Origin: Hemicordylus capensis
Lineage: Eukaryota > Chordata > Lepidosauria > Squamata > Cordylidae
Length of the DNA: 64,000 bases
Direction: 5' to 3'
Assembly (NCBI RefSeq): GCF_027244095.1
Contig: NC_069669.1
Span: 22,099,501 to 22,163,500, forward strand
Under the pieces are notes generated by a model, which saw nothing but the letters and a program-made list of their open reading frames with translations, made no database searches and had not been told where the DNA came from. Below are positions 56,299 to 63,860 of this stretch, one piece after another (the first letter of the stretch is position 1; the number at the start of each line of letters is the position of its first letter). Made by a program: the position numbers and the translations under genes.

Positions 56299-59200
56299 AA
56301 CATTTGTATCTGAGATCATGATAAGGAGGAGGATGATAATGCAGAAGGTCTCCAGGCATTGCCAGGTAGGGCTGGGAGAGACTCCTGCCTGGAACCTTTG
56401 GAGCCCAACTTGCAAGGTTTTCAGTACTGCAGTTCTGCCCTGATTGGCTGGTATAAACGACAAGATTCCATCTTGGAACCAACTGGTAGCCGTTAACTGG
56501 AAGGATTCGACGTGGGTTGAAAGGGAGGCCCAAAACAATACTGTGGGAAGCCTTGTAAACTATGGGGAATCAAAGGGCTGGTTCAGAGGTAATGTGGAAC
56601 CAGGATTAAAGCTTGGTTTCAGCAACATCCCTGAACCTTGGGAGCTACACTCTCCCCAGGGGCGTAACTATACTAGGGCCAGGGGAGACAGTTGTCTGGG
56701 GGCCCACTGCCTTGGGGGGCCCCCATAGACAAGTCACATGACTGACTCCCCAGCCGTGCACCCTCCTGGGCTTCCTTCAGTTGGATTCATCCTCCGAAAC
56801 TGGAGTGAGTGTCAAGATCTGGAGCTACCAGAACAGCAGGTCTTTCTCTAGTACCATGAAATGACTTGCATCGTCCACAATTTACAAAACCTTTAAAAAA
56901 ATAATTTAGAATGATGTTCTATTGTAGCACTGGAGATTTTATATACATATATATAAATTTTACTATGCTTTTTGTTACCACTATTCAGCCTCATTTAAAA
57001 TTTCTTTACTCCATGAGCTGAGCTTCAGTGGCGGGGGGTATTTTAAAATCTTGTCTCTGGGCCCACTCCAACCTTGCTAGGCCCCGGACTCTCCCCTCCC
57101 CTGCCTCCAGGAGCCTCAGAAGAATTCCAGTTGGGGTGTGTTTGTGCAAGCTGTTGCCTTGCCCCATGCCAGTCCCTTCCAAAACCAACCCTTCCAAGCT
57201 CTGGAAGTGTGCGGGGAGGAGGGAAAGCCGACTGCCAGAAGCCGCCTCTTCTTGTGCTTCTTGAAACCTTTGCCAAGTCACGCTTGCAAAGGCCAGAGGG
57301 GTCTTGGAGCGGCTCTGATGGTGGGGGACGTCTCTCTGCTCTGTTGGGGCCCCAGACATCCGCCCCCTAAGGTGGCCGTCTCACATGGCCTCATGAAAGG
57401 GCCACCCCGCTTCTGATTAGGGTTCAACACAGACAGAGATTGGTCATAATCAGAGAATGCTAGAACTGAAAAGAACCCAAGAGGTTACTAGTCTAGCCCT
57501 ACTCCAAGGAGGAAGCCAGTTCTGAAAGAGCTTGTCTCTTTCTTATTCAAACACATTCTCAAACTGTTTGTGGTAGCAAGCACAGCTATTGGTTATTGGC
57601 AGAGCTGGTTCTGAAGGATCCAGATGAATCTCAAGTGATAGCCGTTCATCAAGCAAATTAAAGTTTACTTCAAACTTACACAAAATAAGAGCAACCTTTT
57701 AAAAATGAATGCTAAGTGAGAGAGCTGAGGCACTGACTTGCAGGAGAGAAGAAGGGTCTAGTCTAGAGGAATGCACAAACTGATTAACATATCCAAAGTT
57801 GCTAGGCAACTTTCTGCCTCCCTTCAGGAGTCAATTACATGCAAAAGGTAAAACTGGCCCTTTACTTTCTGACTGGATCGCTAGAATCCCTTGATATTGC
57901 GAGTCCAACATTTGTAACCACACAGCCACCTGACAATTCAATCCATGAACTGAGCTTACACACACCTGGTGGAATTTCTGCTCTGGCACTTGGTGGACGC
58001 CACGAGAGTGCTTTCAGGGTGCTGCTGCTGTCACTATCATGGCTGAGGTTCTAGAAGTATGAATACGATAAATATTTATAAACCCCTTTTCAACAAAAGT
58101 TCCCAAAGCGGTTTACATTGATATAAATAAACAAATAACTAAAACAAAATGGCTCTCTGTCTCCAGAGGGCTCACAATGGGGGGAAATCAAACATAAGAT
58201 AGAGACCAGCAACAGCCACTGGAGGGATGCTGTGCTGAGGATGGATAGGGCCAGTTGCTCTCCCCCTGCTAAACATAAAGAGAATCACCACTTTAGAAAG
58301 GTACAATTGCCTCTTTAGTCATGCACTGCAGAGAGAGAGTTTCTGTGTCATCTTATTATCCTATCCAAATGCCCGTCCTCACGGCCTGGAGCGAATCCTT
58401 GCATTTTTGTCAGATGTCAGACAAGACCTCTGAGAGCAGGAGTTCTCTCACCAAAATAGCAGATCCTTGCAAAACTGTTGGGCTTGCAAAACGGGCCAGC
58501 AAAACGGGCCAAGCGGTCTTTGCCAACCAGGCAGATTGGGGTCAGGTGCATAGTGACAGGGAGGGCAGGAGGGGCTGGCAGCACATGCTGATGGGTCCCC
58601 CTGACCGCACGGCCTGCTCACCCCCCCCTGGCCACAACACGGAATCACGACCTCACTGCAACGGTGCGGGCTCTCGCGGGGATGGGGCAGTGTGCTCGCG
58701 TAGGTGTGGTGACAGCATTAGACCGCTTCACACCTGGCAGAGGGAGGCAGGATGGGGGGCAGTCACAGAAGACAATACTGAGCTTGGTGGACCAATGGTC
58801 TGATTATGTTTCTGTTTGCCTTACCACTTCTGTCTCCCTTCCTCCAGCTGGAGGCATGGGCAGACAAAATGTTTTCTTGAGCAAAACAAATATAACTCTT
58901 TAACTGCAGGCCAGGTCTGTACAAACACAACTTGCAGTCGCTGTTAAAATGGGCCCTCCCCCTGCCCCAATCCCTCCATTGCTACTGAGAGTATGGTCAT
59001 ATATGATTGAATGTCTGCTGCTGCAGGCATCTATTGGACAGTGCCCACTGCAGCCAATTAAGACAGGTTTCAGCTTAGAATACTGAAGTGACTCATACCA
59101 TTCTTGCCAGAGAGAGGGCTGTTGGTTTTGGAGATGGCAATTTTTGTGGTCTGCTCTTCTCCTTTTTCTCTAACATAGTTAGCTCTTCTTTGGGGACCAG

Positions 59201-62200
59201 CTGATCAGCCAGCTGACTTCCTGATCGTTGCTTTAAGGATTCCACCAGTAAGGCACACTGGAAGCAAAAGGCTATGCTTAGGTTTTCCCTTGCAAGCAAA
59301 TCCAAGAAAGAATGAACAGCAGACCTATTTGTTTCTATCACCAGTGAACTCAAAAGGAACGAACTAAAAGCCAAGGTTCTCATGGCGCTGCATTGGTACA
59401 AGATGTGCTTGCAGAGGTGTGGGGTGCAGAGAGCCTTGAATTATACGTCAATGGTAGGAATTGGCAACCCCCAGGTTCAATATGGGCCTCCAGAGTGTCT
59501 CCATGGGCCCCCTGATCCTATTAACTCCCCTTACTAGGCAACTCAGTGATTGTCTCTCATACAGACGGAGAAACAGACAAAGGGTTCTTCAGCCCCATCT
59601 GTCCCAGCATGCACAGCGACGAGATTCTGTCACAGCCCTCTCCTTATGCACCTCAGCCGAATCTTGTGTCCACGCCGAGACTTGGTATGCCCATGATACA
59701 GAGTGAAGCGGAAAGGAATACCACTGCAGCCTGCAAGCCGGCATATTTTTGAATGCTCCCCTATGTCGCAAACCCTGAAACTAAGAAAAACAGAACCATT
59801 ACTACTGATGTGCTAGGTTTTGTTTGCCTGCTTGCTTGCTTACAAGGGGAGCATTAAAAATGCTGTCCAGGACTGAATTGTCCCTATCCAACTCCAGCAG
59901 GGTATTCCTACAGTGGTTGCTGCTGGTGGCTACCTTCTGTTTCTTTTTAGATTGCGAGCCCCTCTGGGACGCAGATCCATTTCATTTATTTTTCAGTGTA
60001 AACTATTTTGAGAACTTGTGTTGAAAAGTGGTATATAAGCAGCAGCAGCAGCAGCGATGGGTTGGCTACAGATTGTTTTTTGTTTTTTGTTTATTTATGG
60101 TTAAATTTATATACCGCCTTTCATTAAAAACAATCCCAAGGGATTAGATGTAAAGGGGACATGTGATGGAAGTGCACAAGCGCATCTCAACAGGACACGA
60201 CTCCCAGCTTCCTATCCATTGGGAACCTGGGACTGCCCTTCTGCCTTCCCCAGTTTGGGTGTACCATGACGAATATTTATATACCGCTTTTCAACAGAAG
60301 TTCCCAAAGTGGTTTACACAGATATAATCAAACAAACACACACACAAACAAAATGGCTCCCTGTTCCCAAAGGGCTCACAATCTAAAAAAGAAACATAAG
60401 GTAGACACCAGCAACAGCACTGGAGGGATGCTGTGCTGGGGATGGATAGGGCCAGTTGCTCTCCCTGTGCTAAATAAAGAGAATCGCCACTTTGAAAAGG
60501 GTGCCTCTTTGCTCATTTAGCAGGGGGAAAGCAACAGCAAGCGCCATTAGAACATCAGCCTACCTGTCCAAAGTGTGAATTGGTTCCTCATCATGGTTTC
60601 GCAATTAGACAAAATTCCACTTAATAAAGTTCCACTCCTTAGCCATTTAATGGAGAAATTGTGAACACGTACTTTGCGGGAATAGTTGACTGCTTTTTCC
60701 ATTTCGGACATAATAATGCTGATATCGTCGCTTTCATAGATGCCTAGTGGGAAGAGAAGTGTCACTGACATAGGAACACATATGCACAGCCTTTCAAAAT
60801 CTCTAGCCATTATAGATCAGGAAGTAGCTTCAGAAAATGTACAAATATTTACCCTTGGTTGTTTCTATCCTGACATTAGCCCTTTCCAGAGGCGTAACTA
60901 GGGAAAACGGCGCCCGGGAAAAGCACTGAAATGGCACCCCCCCGTGCCCCCCCACCCCCCCAACATACTACATTATACTTAGGTTTTTCCTCACAAGCGC
61001 CCGCCGCCGCCGCCAAGCCAGGCCACTGACTGGCTGCCAGGCGCCAGCAAAGCAATGGGGGGGCGCAGGTGGCGCGGAAGGGACCGCTCGTGGGGAAGGG
61101 GGCACCGACGTGCTCCCTTGACTGCTGCAGCGCTGCTGCACTGAGCAGGAAACATTTGTATTAACAAAAAAATTTTAAAAAATTTAAAAAAATTTAAAAA
61201 AAAATTAAAAAATTTTGGTCATGGCGGCGCCCCCCACGTGACCAGAAAAGATGGCGCCCGGGGCATGTGCCCCCCCTGCCCCCCCTATAGTTATGCCTCT
61301 GGCCCTTTCCACACATTATGTTCAACACTTGCACAATGGGTTTATAGTGTACACAGGTATAGATCTGTACACAGATACAGATATTCACATGTTATGTTCA
61401 ACACTTACAGCAGTACACTTCCTAATCCGTACCATGCATTTCAGGGGCCCGTATGAAGGGTACACTTGTAAAATGAATGAAGGTACTGTACAGTCATTCA
61501 CGCAAACACATGTACAAGTACACAGATAGCAATAGCAGCAATAGCACTTACATTTATATACCGCTCTATAGCTGGAGCTCTCTAAGCGGTTTACAATGAT
61601 TTAGCATATTGCCCCCAACATTCTGGGTACTCATTTTACCGACCTCGGAAGGATGGAAGGCTGAGTCAACCTTGAGCCCCTGGTCAGGATCGAACTTGTA
61701 ACCTTCTGGTTACAGGGCGGCAGTTTTACCACTGCACCACCAGGGGCTCTTTTATATGTACACTTCTGCAACATAATGTCTGAATGGGGATCTTGTGAAA
61801 TGGACAGTGTGGGACAATTGTGGAATGGACAATTTCTCCTCAAAGAGAGACAGCCCAGATGCGCTGGCCACAGATCTATATATATATATGTCTGTCAGAA
61901 GAACTGCACAGGAACGGTGAAAGGGTTCAAAGTCTGACAACCAAAGAGGCAAAGGGGCGAGGAACTCAAAACCCTCCCCCCATAACCCTTTCCTCTCTAG
62001 ATGTAGGTAAGAACAGATATCTTAAATCATTGCACCTTCTCCCCTTGTTTACTAGAGGGTTTCTCTCTTCTTCCTCTGTCGCCTCCATTGTGTCAGGATC
62101 TAGGCTGTAAGCCCCTTGGAGAAGGGACCTTGTAAAGTGCCATGTAATGCCATGGGTGGCATTACATCAATGATAAAATGGAAGCAGGAAATGAAACCAT

Positions 62201-63062
62201 CAGGTCATAAAAGGAGGATTGCTGGTCTGGTGGGAGCAAGCATGACTTGTCCCCTTAGCTAAGCAGGGTCCACCCTGGTTGCATAGGAATGGGAGACTTG
62301 ATGTGTGAGCACTGGAAGATATTCCCCTTCTTAGGGGATGGAGCCGCTCTGGGAAGAGCATCTAGGTTCCAAGTTCCCTCCTGGCTTCTCCAAGAGAGAC
62401 TCCTGTTTGCAACCTTGGAGAAGCTGCTGCCAGTCTGTGTAGTAGACAATACTGAGCAAGACGGACCAATGGTCTGACTCAGTATATGGCAGTTTCCTAT
62501 GACATAAAAACCATGCTGTTCATCTTATGGCTAGTTGTATGTCAGTGAGGCAGGGAGGCGAGTGAAGAGCAGGCTGTTTCCCGTCATGCTTCCCAGGTAA
62601 GCCCCTTCCCCTCCTGGGCCCAGGGAAGTTTGCACTTGCCATCCTGCCCTTGTTCAGTTGTAGCTGTGCCCGTGTTCTAGTCCCAGACGTTTCAGGGCTT
62701 TAGAGACAACAACCACCACCTTGCATGGTGCTGGAAACATAGTGGAACATATTGAAGGTTGTGATTAAAGATGGATCCCAGTTCTGGAGAAGTCCCCGAT
62801 CATTGGTATAGATCAGGCATCGCTCGGAAATCTCTTCCTAAAAACCAAGACCAAACACTGTCATACCTGTTTCTCCAAACCAGTGAAACCGGCCGTTGGC
62901 AGCCTGCAGAATTTCCTTGAAAGCCGCAGCCGTTTCATTTAGACTGGCGTAGCGAGGTGGTATATTGTCATCAAAGGGGAAACCATCGACGCTGAACAGA
63001 CAGACGTGCAGCCGCAAATCGCACCCTCCACAGACCTCGGCCATGTAAGAACTAATTAGGTG
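41629..63062 (-). CDS. VWA3A: VWA3A, C-terminal half (13 exons in window; 5' part off-window)
   Basis: Thirteen exons with GT/AG borders and matching phases give an unbroken 541-codon frame. It starts inside the tail of one VWA-like domain (LRLHVCLFSVDGFPFDD) and later contains a second VWA domain with MIDAS DTSGSM at local codons 316-321, ATDES at 366-370 and VLTDGKPD at 407-414. Each VWA unit ends with GGR(F/Y)HxxxGxxxG and a helical segment: EMEKAVNYSRKCALLVESLK after the first and EEIEKARNYRTQAKFFRSVL after the second. I recognise the architecture and neighbour order as VWA3A (about 1180 residues in human); the symbol rests on memory of the family. The gene continues past 64000. The terminal exon is unresolved. 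Confidence 0.88.
41728..41754. repeat. (CA)n microsatellite
   Basis: Thirteen CA units in the terminal VWA3A introns. Confidence 0.95.
41875..42160 (+). mobile_element. CR1 3' fragment
   Basis: TTCTTTGCAGAACGCGTGGC, GGATGTGGTGATGGCCATCA and GAAGCACTTGGTCGGGCACT follow the CR1 C-terminus and 3' UTR. Degenerate. Confidence 0.75.
42315..42412 (-). CDS. VWA3A: VWA3A exon
   Basis: A 98-bp exon, phase 0/2, acceptor CCTTAAG, donor GTGAGT. It encodes DPVLPLFEGDDLKTLAEEIE and KARNYRTQAKFF, which resembles the EMEKAVNYSRKCALLVESLK segment after the first VWA unit. Confidence 0.88.
42446..42675 (-). mobile_element. SINE-like repeat with L2-type tail
   Basis: Reverse copy from TTTCTATACCACCCTTCC to TTAAAAGGTGCTTCTTTGCC, the same family as 24857-25100. 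Confidence 0.75.
43521..44142. mobile_element. possible non-autonomous DNA transposon
   Basis: TTGGTTCACACAGTCGT at the left and TGGTTGTGTGAATAAGCC at the right are weakly inverted and recall the TTCACACAAT ends of 12263-12446. The interior is GC-rich without a recognised protein. Confidence 0.35.
44158..44425 (+). mobile_element. Sauria-type SINE, complete
   Basis: CACCTAATGGCACAGCGGGG (A-box), GGTTCGAATCC (B-box, 44212-44222), a central domain, and the BovB-like tail GGAGTCGACACTGACTCAGT-GGCACAACTTTACC. It is the clearest squamate marker in the window and ends 96 bp from a VWA3A exon. Confidence 0.92.
44521..44647 (-). CDS. VWA3A: VWA3A exon
   Basis: A 127-bp exon, phase 2/0, acceptor TTTTACAG, donor GTAGGT. 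It encodes EAIDFLKKLACQTGGRYHQC, HGAVDGQLAAHRM and TEGFSDKD, the closing helix and strand of the VWA domain. Confidence 0.9.
44690..45190 (+). mobile_element. R4-like non-LTR retrotransposon, 3' fragment
   Basis: The forward frame includes TTHLSTWACDAKPIVQRTNY, then KKKTIVVPIVIGALGVVPKE, LEHHLNTLGIDKITTDQLQK and ATLLRTA. VVPIVIGALG with a following helix is the C-terminal signature I associate with R4/R2-clade LINEs. The 3' UTR runs to about 45190. Confidence 0.65.
45190..45475 (-). mobile_element. L2-type 3' end with (ATTC)n
   Basis: An (ATTC)n/(ATTT)n run at 45196-45256 precedes CTCTGGGCGGTTTACAAGAA, the reverse of an L2-like 3' UTR. Confidence 0.65.
45501..45652 (-). CDS. VWA3A: VWA3A exon
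   Basis: A 152-bp exon, phase 0/2, acceptor TTTTTCAG, donor GTAGGC. It encodes RAFGLQGVEALYVLTDGKPD, then LVLKEIEMLLKEHAVRIHTV and SFNCSD. LTDGKPD supplies the third MIDAS aspartate. Confidence 0.92.
46055..46160 (+). mobile_element. SINE body fragment
   Basis: GTCCGCTCCCTGGCAGCATC-TCCAGG and GGAGAGTTGCTGCCAGCTCG match the shared tRNA/5S SINE body. Confidence 0.6.
46520..46935 (-). mobile_element. CR1 3' UTR and coding end
   Basis: GCCCTGCTGGATCAGGCCCT, GGAGGCCCATCTAGTCCAGC and AAACTAGTGGCCATCTCCAA are reverse CR1 3' sequence matching 9145-9580. Confidence 0.85.
47065..47209 (-). CDS. VWA3A: VWA3A exon
   Basis: A 145-bp exon, phase 2/0, acceptor TTTTTAG, donor GTGAGT. It encodes FNLISFAEDVDMWQECLVDA, TDESCHDAVQWVSTFQAHGN and TTILKALR. 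The F-A-E strand and the T of ATDES are typical VWA core positions. Confidence 0.92.
47320..48075 (+). mobile_element. L2-type LINE interrupted by a CR1 tail
   Basis: The forward frame includes VVRILQLVQNAAARLVSGVA, MTPILKELHWLSICFWAKYE and VLVITYKALNGLGPRHLRER. At about 47581-47780 a reverse CR1 3' tail (AGAACATAAGAACAGCCCTG) is inserted, and L2 sequence resumes at ATCATCTGAGGAGGTCCGGT. The 3' UTR ends near 48070. Confidence 0.85.
48160..48385 (+). mobile_element. CR1 3' tail
   Basis: CTCCAGCCTCAAAGGCAGGA to GGCCTGATCCAGCAGGGCTG, with the terminal TTCTTATG-type repeat (GTTCTTATGTTCTTCTTATG). Confidence 0.9.
49295..49500 (+). mobile_element. CR1 3' tail
   Basis: CTACCTCCAGCCTCAGAGGC to CCAGCAGGGCTGTTCTTC. 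It is the same unit as 48160-48385. Confidence 0.88.
49718..50008 (-). mobile_element. composite SINE: 5S head plus full tRNA-Ala head plus body
   Basis: On the minus strand the 5S-like segment (GCTAAGCAGGGTTCACCTTG, TTTGGATGGGAGATT; 49898-50005) is followed by a complete tRNA-Ala-like head (GGGGTTGTAGCTCAATGGCA; about 49861-49890) and then the common body. Both heads are present in tandem in one element. Confidence 0.82.
50533..50677 (-). CDS. VWA3A: VWA3A exon with MIDAS motif
   Basis: A 145-bp exon, phase 1/2, acceptor CCATAG, donor GTAAGA. It encodes SRRLFGVILEANVCILIDTS followed by GSMEPSLEQVTQELTSLIWE. DTSGS is the metal-ion-dependent adhesion site signature of VWA domains, so the site looks functional. 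Confidence 0.92.
50896..51207. mobile_element. MITE related to family D
   Basis: ACAACTTGCCTACCCAAGTT at the left pairs with CAACTTGGGTAGGATGTTTG at the right. The interior shares ACAATCACTTCC and related words with 23131-23457. Confidence 0.55.
51215..51660 (-). mobile_element. second-type tRNA SINE split by a tRNA-Ala SINE
   Basis: Outer SINE pieces: 51215-51300 (tail) and 51505-51660 (GAACCCGGATCTCCTGACCC, CTCTAACCATTACACCATAC). The tRNA-Ala-headed SINE at 51301-51504 sits between them. Confidence 0.75.
51301..51504 (-). mobile_element. tRNA-Ala-headed SINE (inserted)
   Basis: From ATAGGAACATAGGAATCTGT to GATGCTCTAACTGAACGACA-GCCCC, in reverse orientation. Confidence 0.8.
51743..51851 (-). 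CDS. VWA3A: VWA3A exon
   Basis: A 109-bp exon, phase 0/1, acceptor TATTTTAG, donor GTAAGT. It encodes GIVKHLQVQPKVLEEYIEQM then EKVLRCYIQRVQWLLSG, a helical lead-in to the second VWA domain. Confidence 0.88.
52425..52570 (+). mobile_element. old divergent tRNA-headed SINE
   Basis: CATCGCTCAGTGACGGAGCA-TCATGCTTTGGG keeps an A-box and anticodon-arm outline, with a degraded B-box. Confidence 0.45.
52845..53095 (-). mobile_element. SINE-like repeat with L2-type tail
   Basis: AATATTTATACCCCACTTTG to AAAAGGTGCCTCTTAGCTCC. Same family as 24857-25100. Confidence 0.75.
53429..53636 (-). mobile_element. tRNA-Ala-headed SINE, complete
   Basis: The minus strand starts GATGCAGCTATGGCTCAGAG, then GCAGATG-type head CATCTGCTTGGCATGCAGAA and AGGTTCAATCCC (B-box), the common body, and CTTCCTATGTTCCTATG. 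It lies 150 bp from a VWA3A exon. Confidence 0.85.
53786..53938 (-). CDS. VWA3A: VWA3A exon
   Basis: A 153-bp exon, phase 0/0, acceptor CAAAAG, donor GTAAGT. It encodes WLSRFSIKKLKLELPSLIFG, PECVHQKKMVDCLRKK and YCDVFPSVEMN. Confidence 0.87.
54010..54260 (-). mobile_element. L2-type 3' end
   Basis: TTTATACTGCCTAACCCAAA-TAGGTCTGGGTGGTTC is the reverse of an L2-like terminus. It stops about 20 bp from a VWA3A exon. Confidence 0.65.
54278..54375 (-). CDS. VWA3A: VWA3A exon
   Basis: A 98-bp exon, phase 1/0, acceptor TTTCTAG, donor GTATGG. It encodes AVYKKYSNPKCVKKSIPNVT and LPKEQDTCSSKE. Confidence 0.82.
54400..56140. other. VWA3A intron, no gene seen
   Basis: Mixed composition with a poly-C run at 55910-55921. 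No repeat family or additional exon was recognised. Confidence 0.35.
56145..56250 (-). CDS. VWA3A: VWA3A exon
   Basis: A 106-bp exon, phase 0/1, acceptor GCACAG, donor GTGAGT. It encodes PISKVSLANRRRKSKSRKQP and SLSLFYTDKGKNV. It looks like a basic, probably disordered linker between the two VWA units. Confidence 0.82.
56251..57440. other. VWA3A intron with SINE scrap and hAT-like left end
   Basis: An (AAAT)n run at 56268-56297. 56338-56405 is a SINE body fragment. 56658 onward begins CAGGGGCGTAACTATACTAG, a hAT MITE left terminus whose right end I could not find. Confidence 0.45.
58064..58318 (-). mobile_element. SINE-like repeat with L2-type tail
   Basis: AATATTTATAAACCCCTTTT, AAAGCGGTTTACATTGAT and CAGTTGCTCTCCCCCTGCTA. 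Same family as 24857-25100. Confidence 0.75.
58321..59098. other. VWA3A intron, mostly unique
   Basis: Only the last 60 bases of a 5S/tRNA SINE body were recognised (58755-58812, AAGACAATACTGAGCTTGGT). Confidence 0.4.
59099..59257 (-). CDS. VWA3A: VWA3A exon
   Basis: A 159-bp exon, phase 0/0, acceptor CTTCCAG, donor GTATGA. It encodes CALLVESLKQRSGSQLADQL through a lysine-rich segment, KKEKSRPQKLPSPKPTALSL. Confidence 0.87.
59400..60130. other. VWA3A intron with an L2 tail
   Basis: 59940-60055 carries AGATTGCGAGCCCCTCTGGG and GTGTTGAAAAGTGGTATATA, a forward L2-type end with an AGC-triplet tail. No exon was accepted. Confidence 0.5.
60269..60530 (-). mobile_element. SINE-like repeat with L2-type tail
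   Basis: AATATTTATATACCGCTTTT to GGTGCCTCTTTGCTCATTTA. Nearly complete copy. Confidence 0.78.
60673..60743 (-). CDS. VWA3A: VWA3A exon
   Basis: A 71-bp exon, acceptor CCACTAG, donor GTACGT, phase 1/0. It encodes IYESDDISIIMSEMEKAVNY and SRK. The reading frame stays open to a second possible donor near 60564, but only this donor gives the phase needed to join the next exon. Confidence 0.82.
60887..61301. mobile_element. hAT-type MITE with perfect 8-bp target duplication
   Basis: Ends CAGAGGCGTAACTAGGG and CTATAGTTATGCCTCTG are inverted. GCCCTTTC is duplicated exactly at 60879-60886 and 61302-61309. Confidence 0.93.
61311..61784. mobile_element. MITE family B, copy 2, interrupted by a SINE
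   Basis: The left end CACATTATGTTCAACACTTG and the reverse complement of the right end, AGACATTATGTTGCAGAAGT, are TIRs. The interior matches 5465-5710, with the SINE at 61527-61749 breaking it. Confidence 0.72.
61527..61749 (-). mobile_element. tRNA-derived SINE with L2-type 3' tail
   Basis: The minus strand starts AGCCCCTGGTGGTGCAGTGG (A-box) and has AAGTTCGATCCTGACC (B-box). It ends GTAAACCGCTTAGAGAGCTC...GCGGTATATAAATGTAAGTG. Confidence 0.85.
62215..62502 (+). mobile_element. 5S-rRNA-headed SINE
   Basis: TTGCTGGTCTGGTGGGAGCA, CTTAGCTAAGCAGGGTCCAC and TAGGAATGGGAGACTTG (5S-like), then the shared body to GGCAGTTTCCTATGAC. Confidence 0.82.
62867..63062 (-). CDS. VWA3A: VWA3A exon (end of first VWA-like unit)
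   Basis: A 196-bp exon, acceptor TTTCCAG, donor GTATGA, phase 0/1. It encodes HLISSYMAEVCGGCDLRLHV through NGRFHWFGETG. It is the most 5' VWA3A exon visible. Confidence 0.88.
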
Positions 63063-63196
63063 CTGGAAATGAGAAAGGAAAGTGATGGGAACCACCTGGG
63101 ATTGCTGTTCAATGCAGATTGAGCATCCAGCATGTTTAGCATTTATACTGCATGGCATATAGTGCGACACTGCCTTGGATAGCCCAGGTGTCTCAA

Positions 63197-63300
63197 ATTT
63201 GGGTCCCCGGATGCTGTTGGACTGCGACTTCCATCATATCGGCAGCCACACCATGGCCATTTCTAGCAGGCTGCAATTTCCAGCGGACATGTGTGCTGTT
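63197..63300. mobile_element. short hairpin MITE, degenerate
   Basis: GGTCCCCGGATGCTGTTGGA-CTGCGACTTCCATCAT at the left. The right arm is eroded. Same family as 6693-6805. Confidence 0.45.
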
Positions 63301-63559
63301 GGACTGAATACACAGCTCTGTTTCATACATGTTTCGGAATGACCAACCACCATACACTTGACCAGCAGCTTTCAGCTTCCCTAGGCTTAGGGTGGGACAC
63401 GTTCAAACCAAGGAGGAATTTATAGCGACTTCAGTGCAGCAGCAGCAAGGGGCCACTCATATAGCCAGCCAGCCAGCTTTTTTCTTGACAATTTGCCCTT
63501 AACGTGTAGTAAATGTGTCCTTAAAAAGTTGCACTTTTAAAAAGGCTTTCCTGGGAGCC

Positions 63560-63860
63560 GTACGAACCCTGAGATGGAGGTGTGGCTTTGAAAAGTGTCC
63601 ACTGACGCCATTCCCGCGATTGTGGAATGCGCTCCCTGCTGAGATACGATCCTCCCCATCTCTGGCAATTTTTTAAAAACACCTGAAAACCCATCTTTTC
63701 ACCCAAGCTTTCCCAGTTTTTTAAAACTGTCTGTTTTTAATATTATGGTTGTTTTTAAATTGTTGCATTGTTTTAACTTTTATGTGTGTTTTAATTGTTT
63801 TTATGTTAATCGCCCAGAGACAAAAGTTTGGCAGTATAGACATTTAATAAATAAATTCTG
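63560..63860 (+). mobile_element. L2-type LINE 3' end
   Basis: TGTGGAATGCGCTCCCTGCT corresponds to the LWNALPAE region and ACCTGAAAACCCATCTTTTC to LKTHLF. The 3' UTR follows (CGCCCAGAGACAAAAGTTTG) to ATTTAATAAATAAATTC. Confidence 0.8.

Noticed and set aside
59589-59771. Possible extra VWA3A exon
   Set aside because: Open in several frames, but exons on both sides already join in phase, and no frame gives a recognisable segment with a good donor.
60564-60672. Longer version of the VWA3A exon (to a donor at 60564)
   Set aside because: The frame stays open and a GTAGGC donor exists, but it ends in phase 1 and cannot join the next exon. The GTACGT donor at 60673 gives phase 0 and the expected NYSRK-CALLVE junction.
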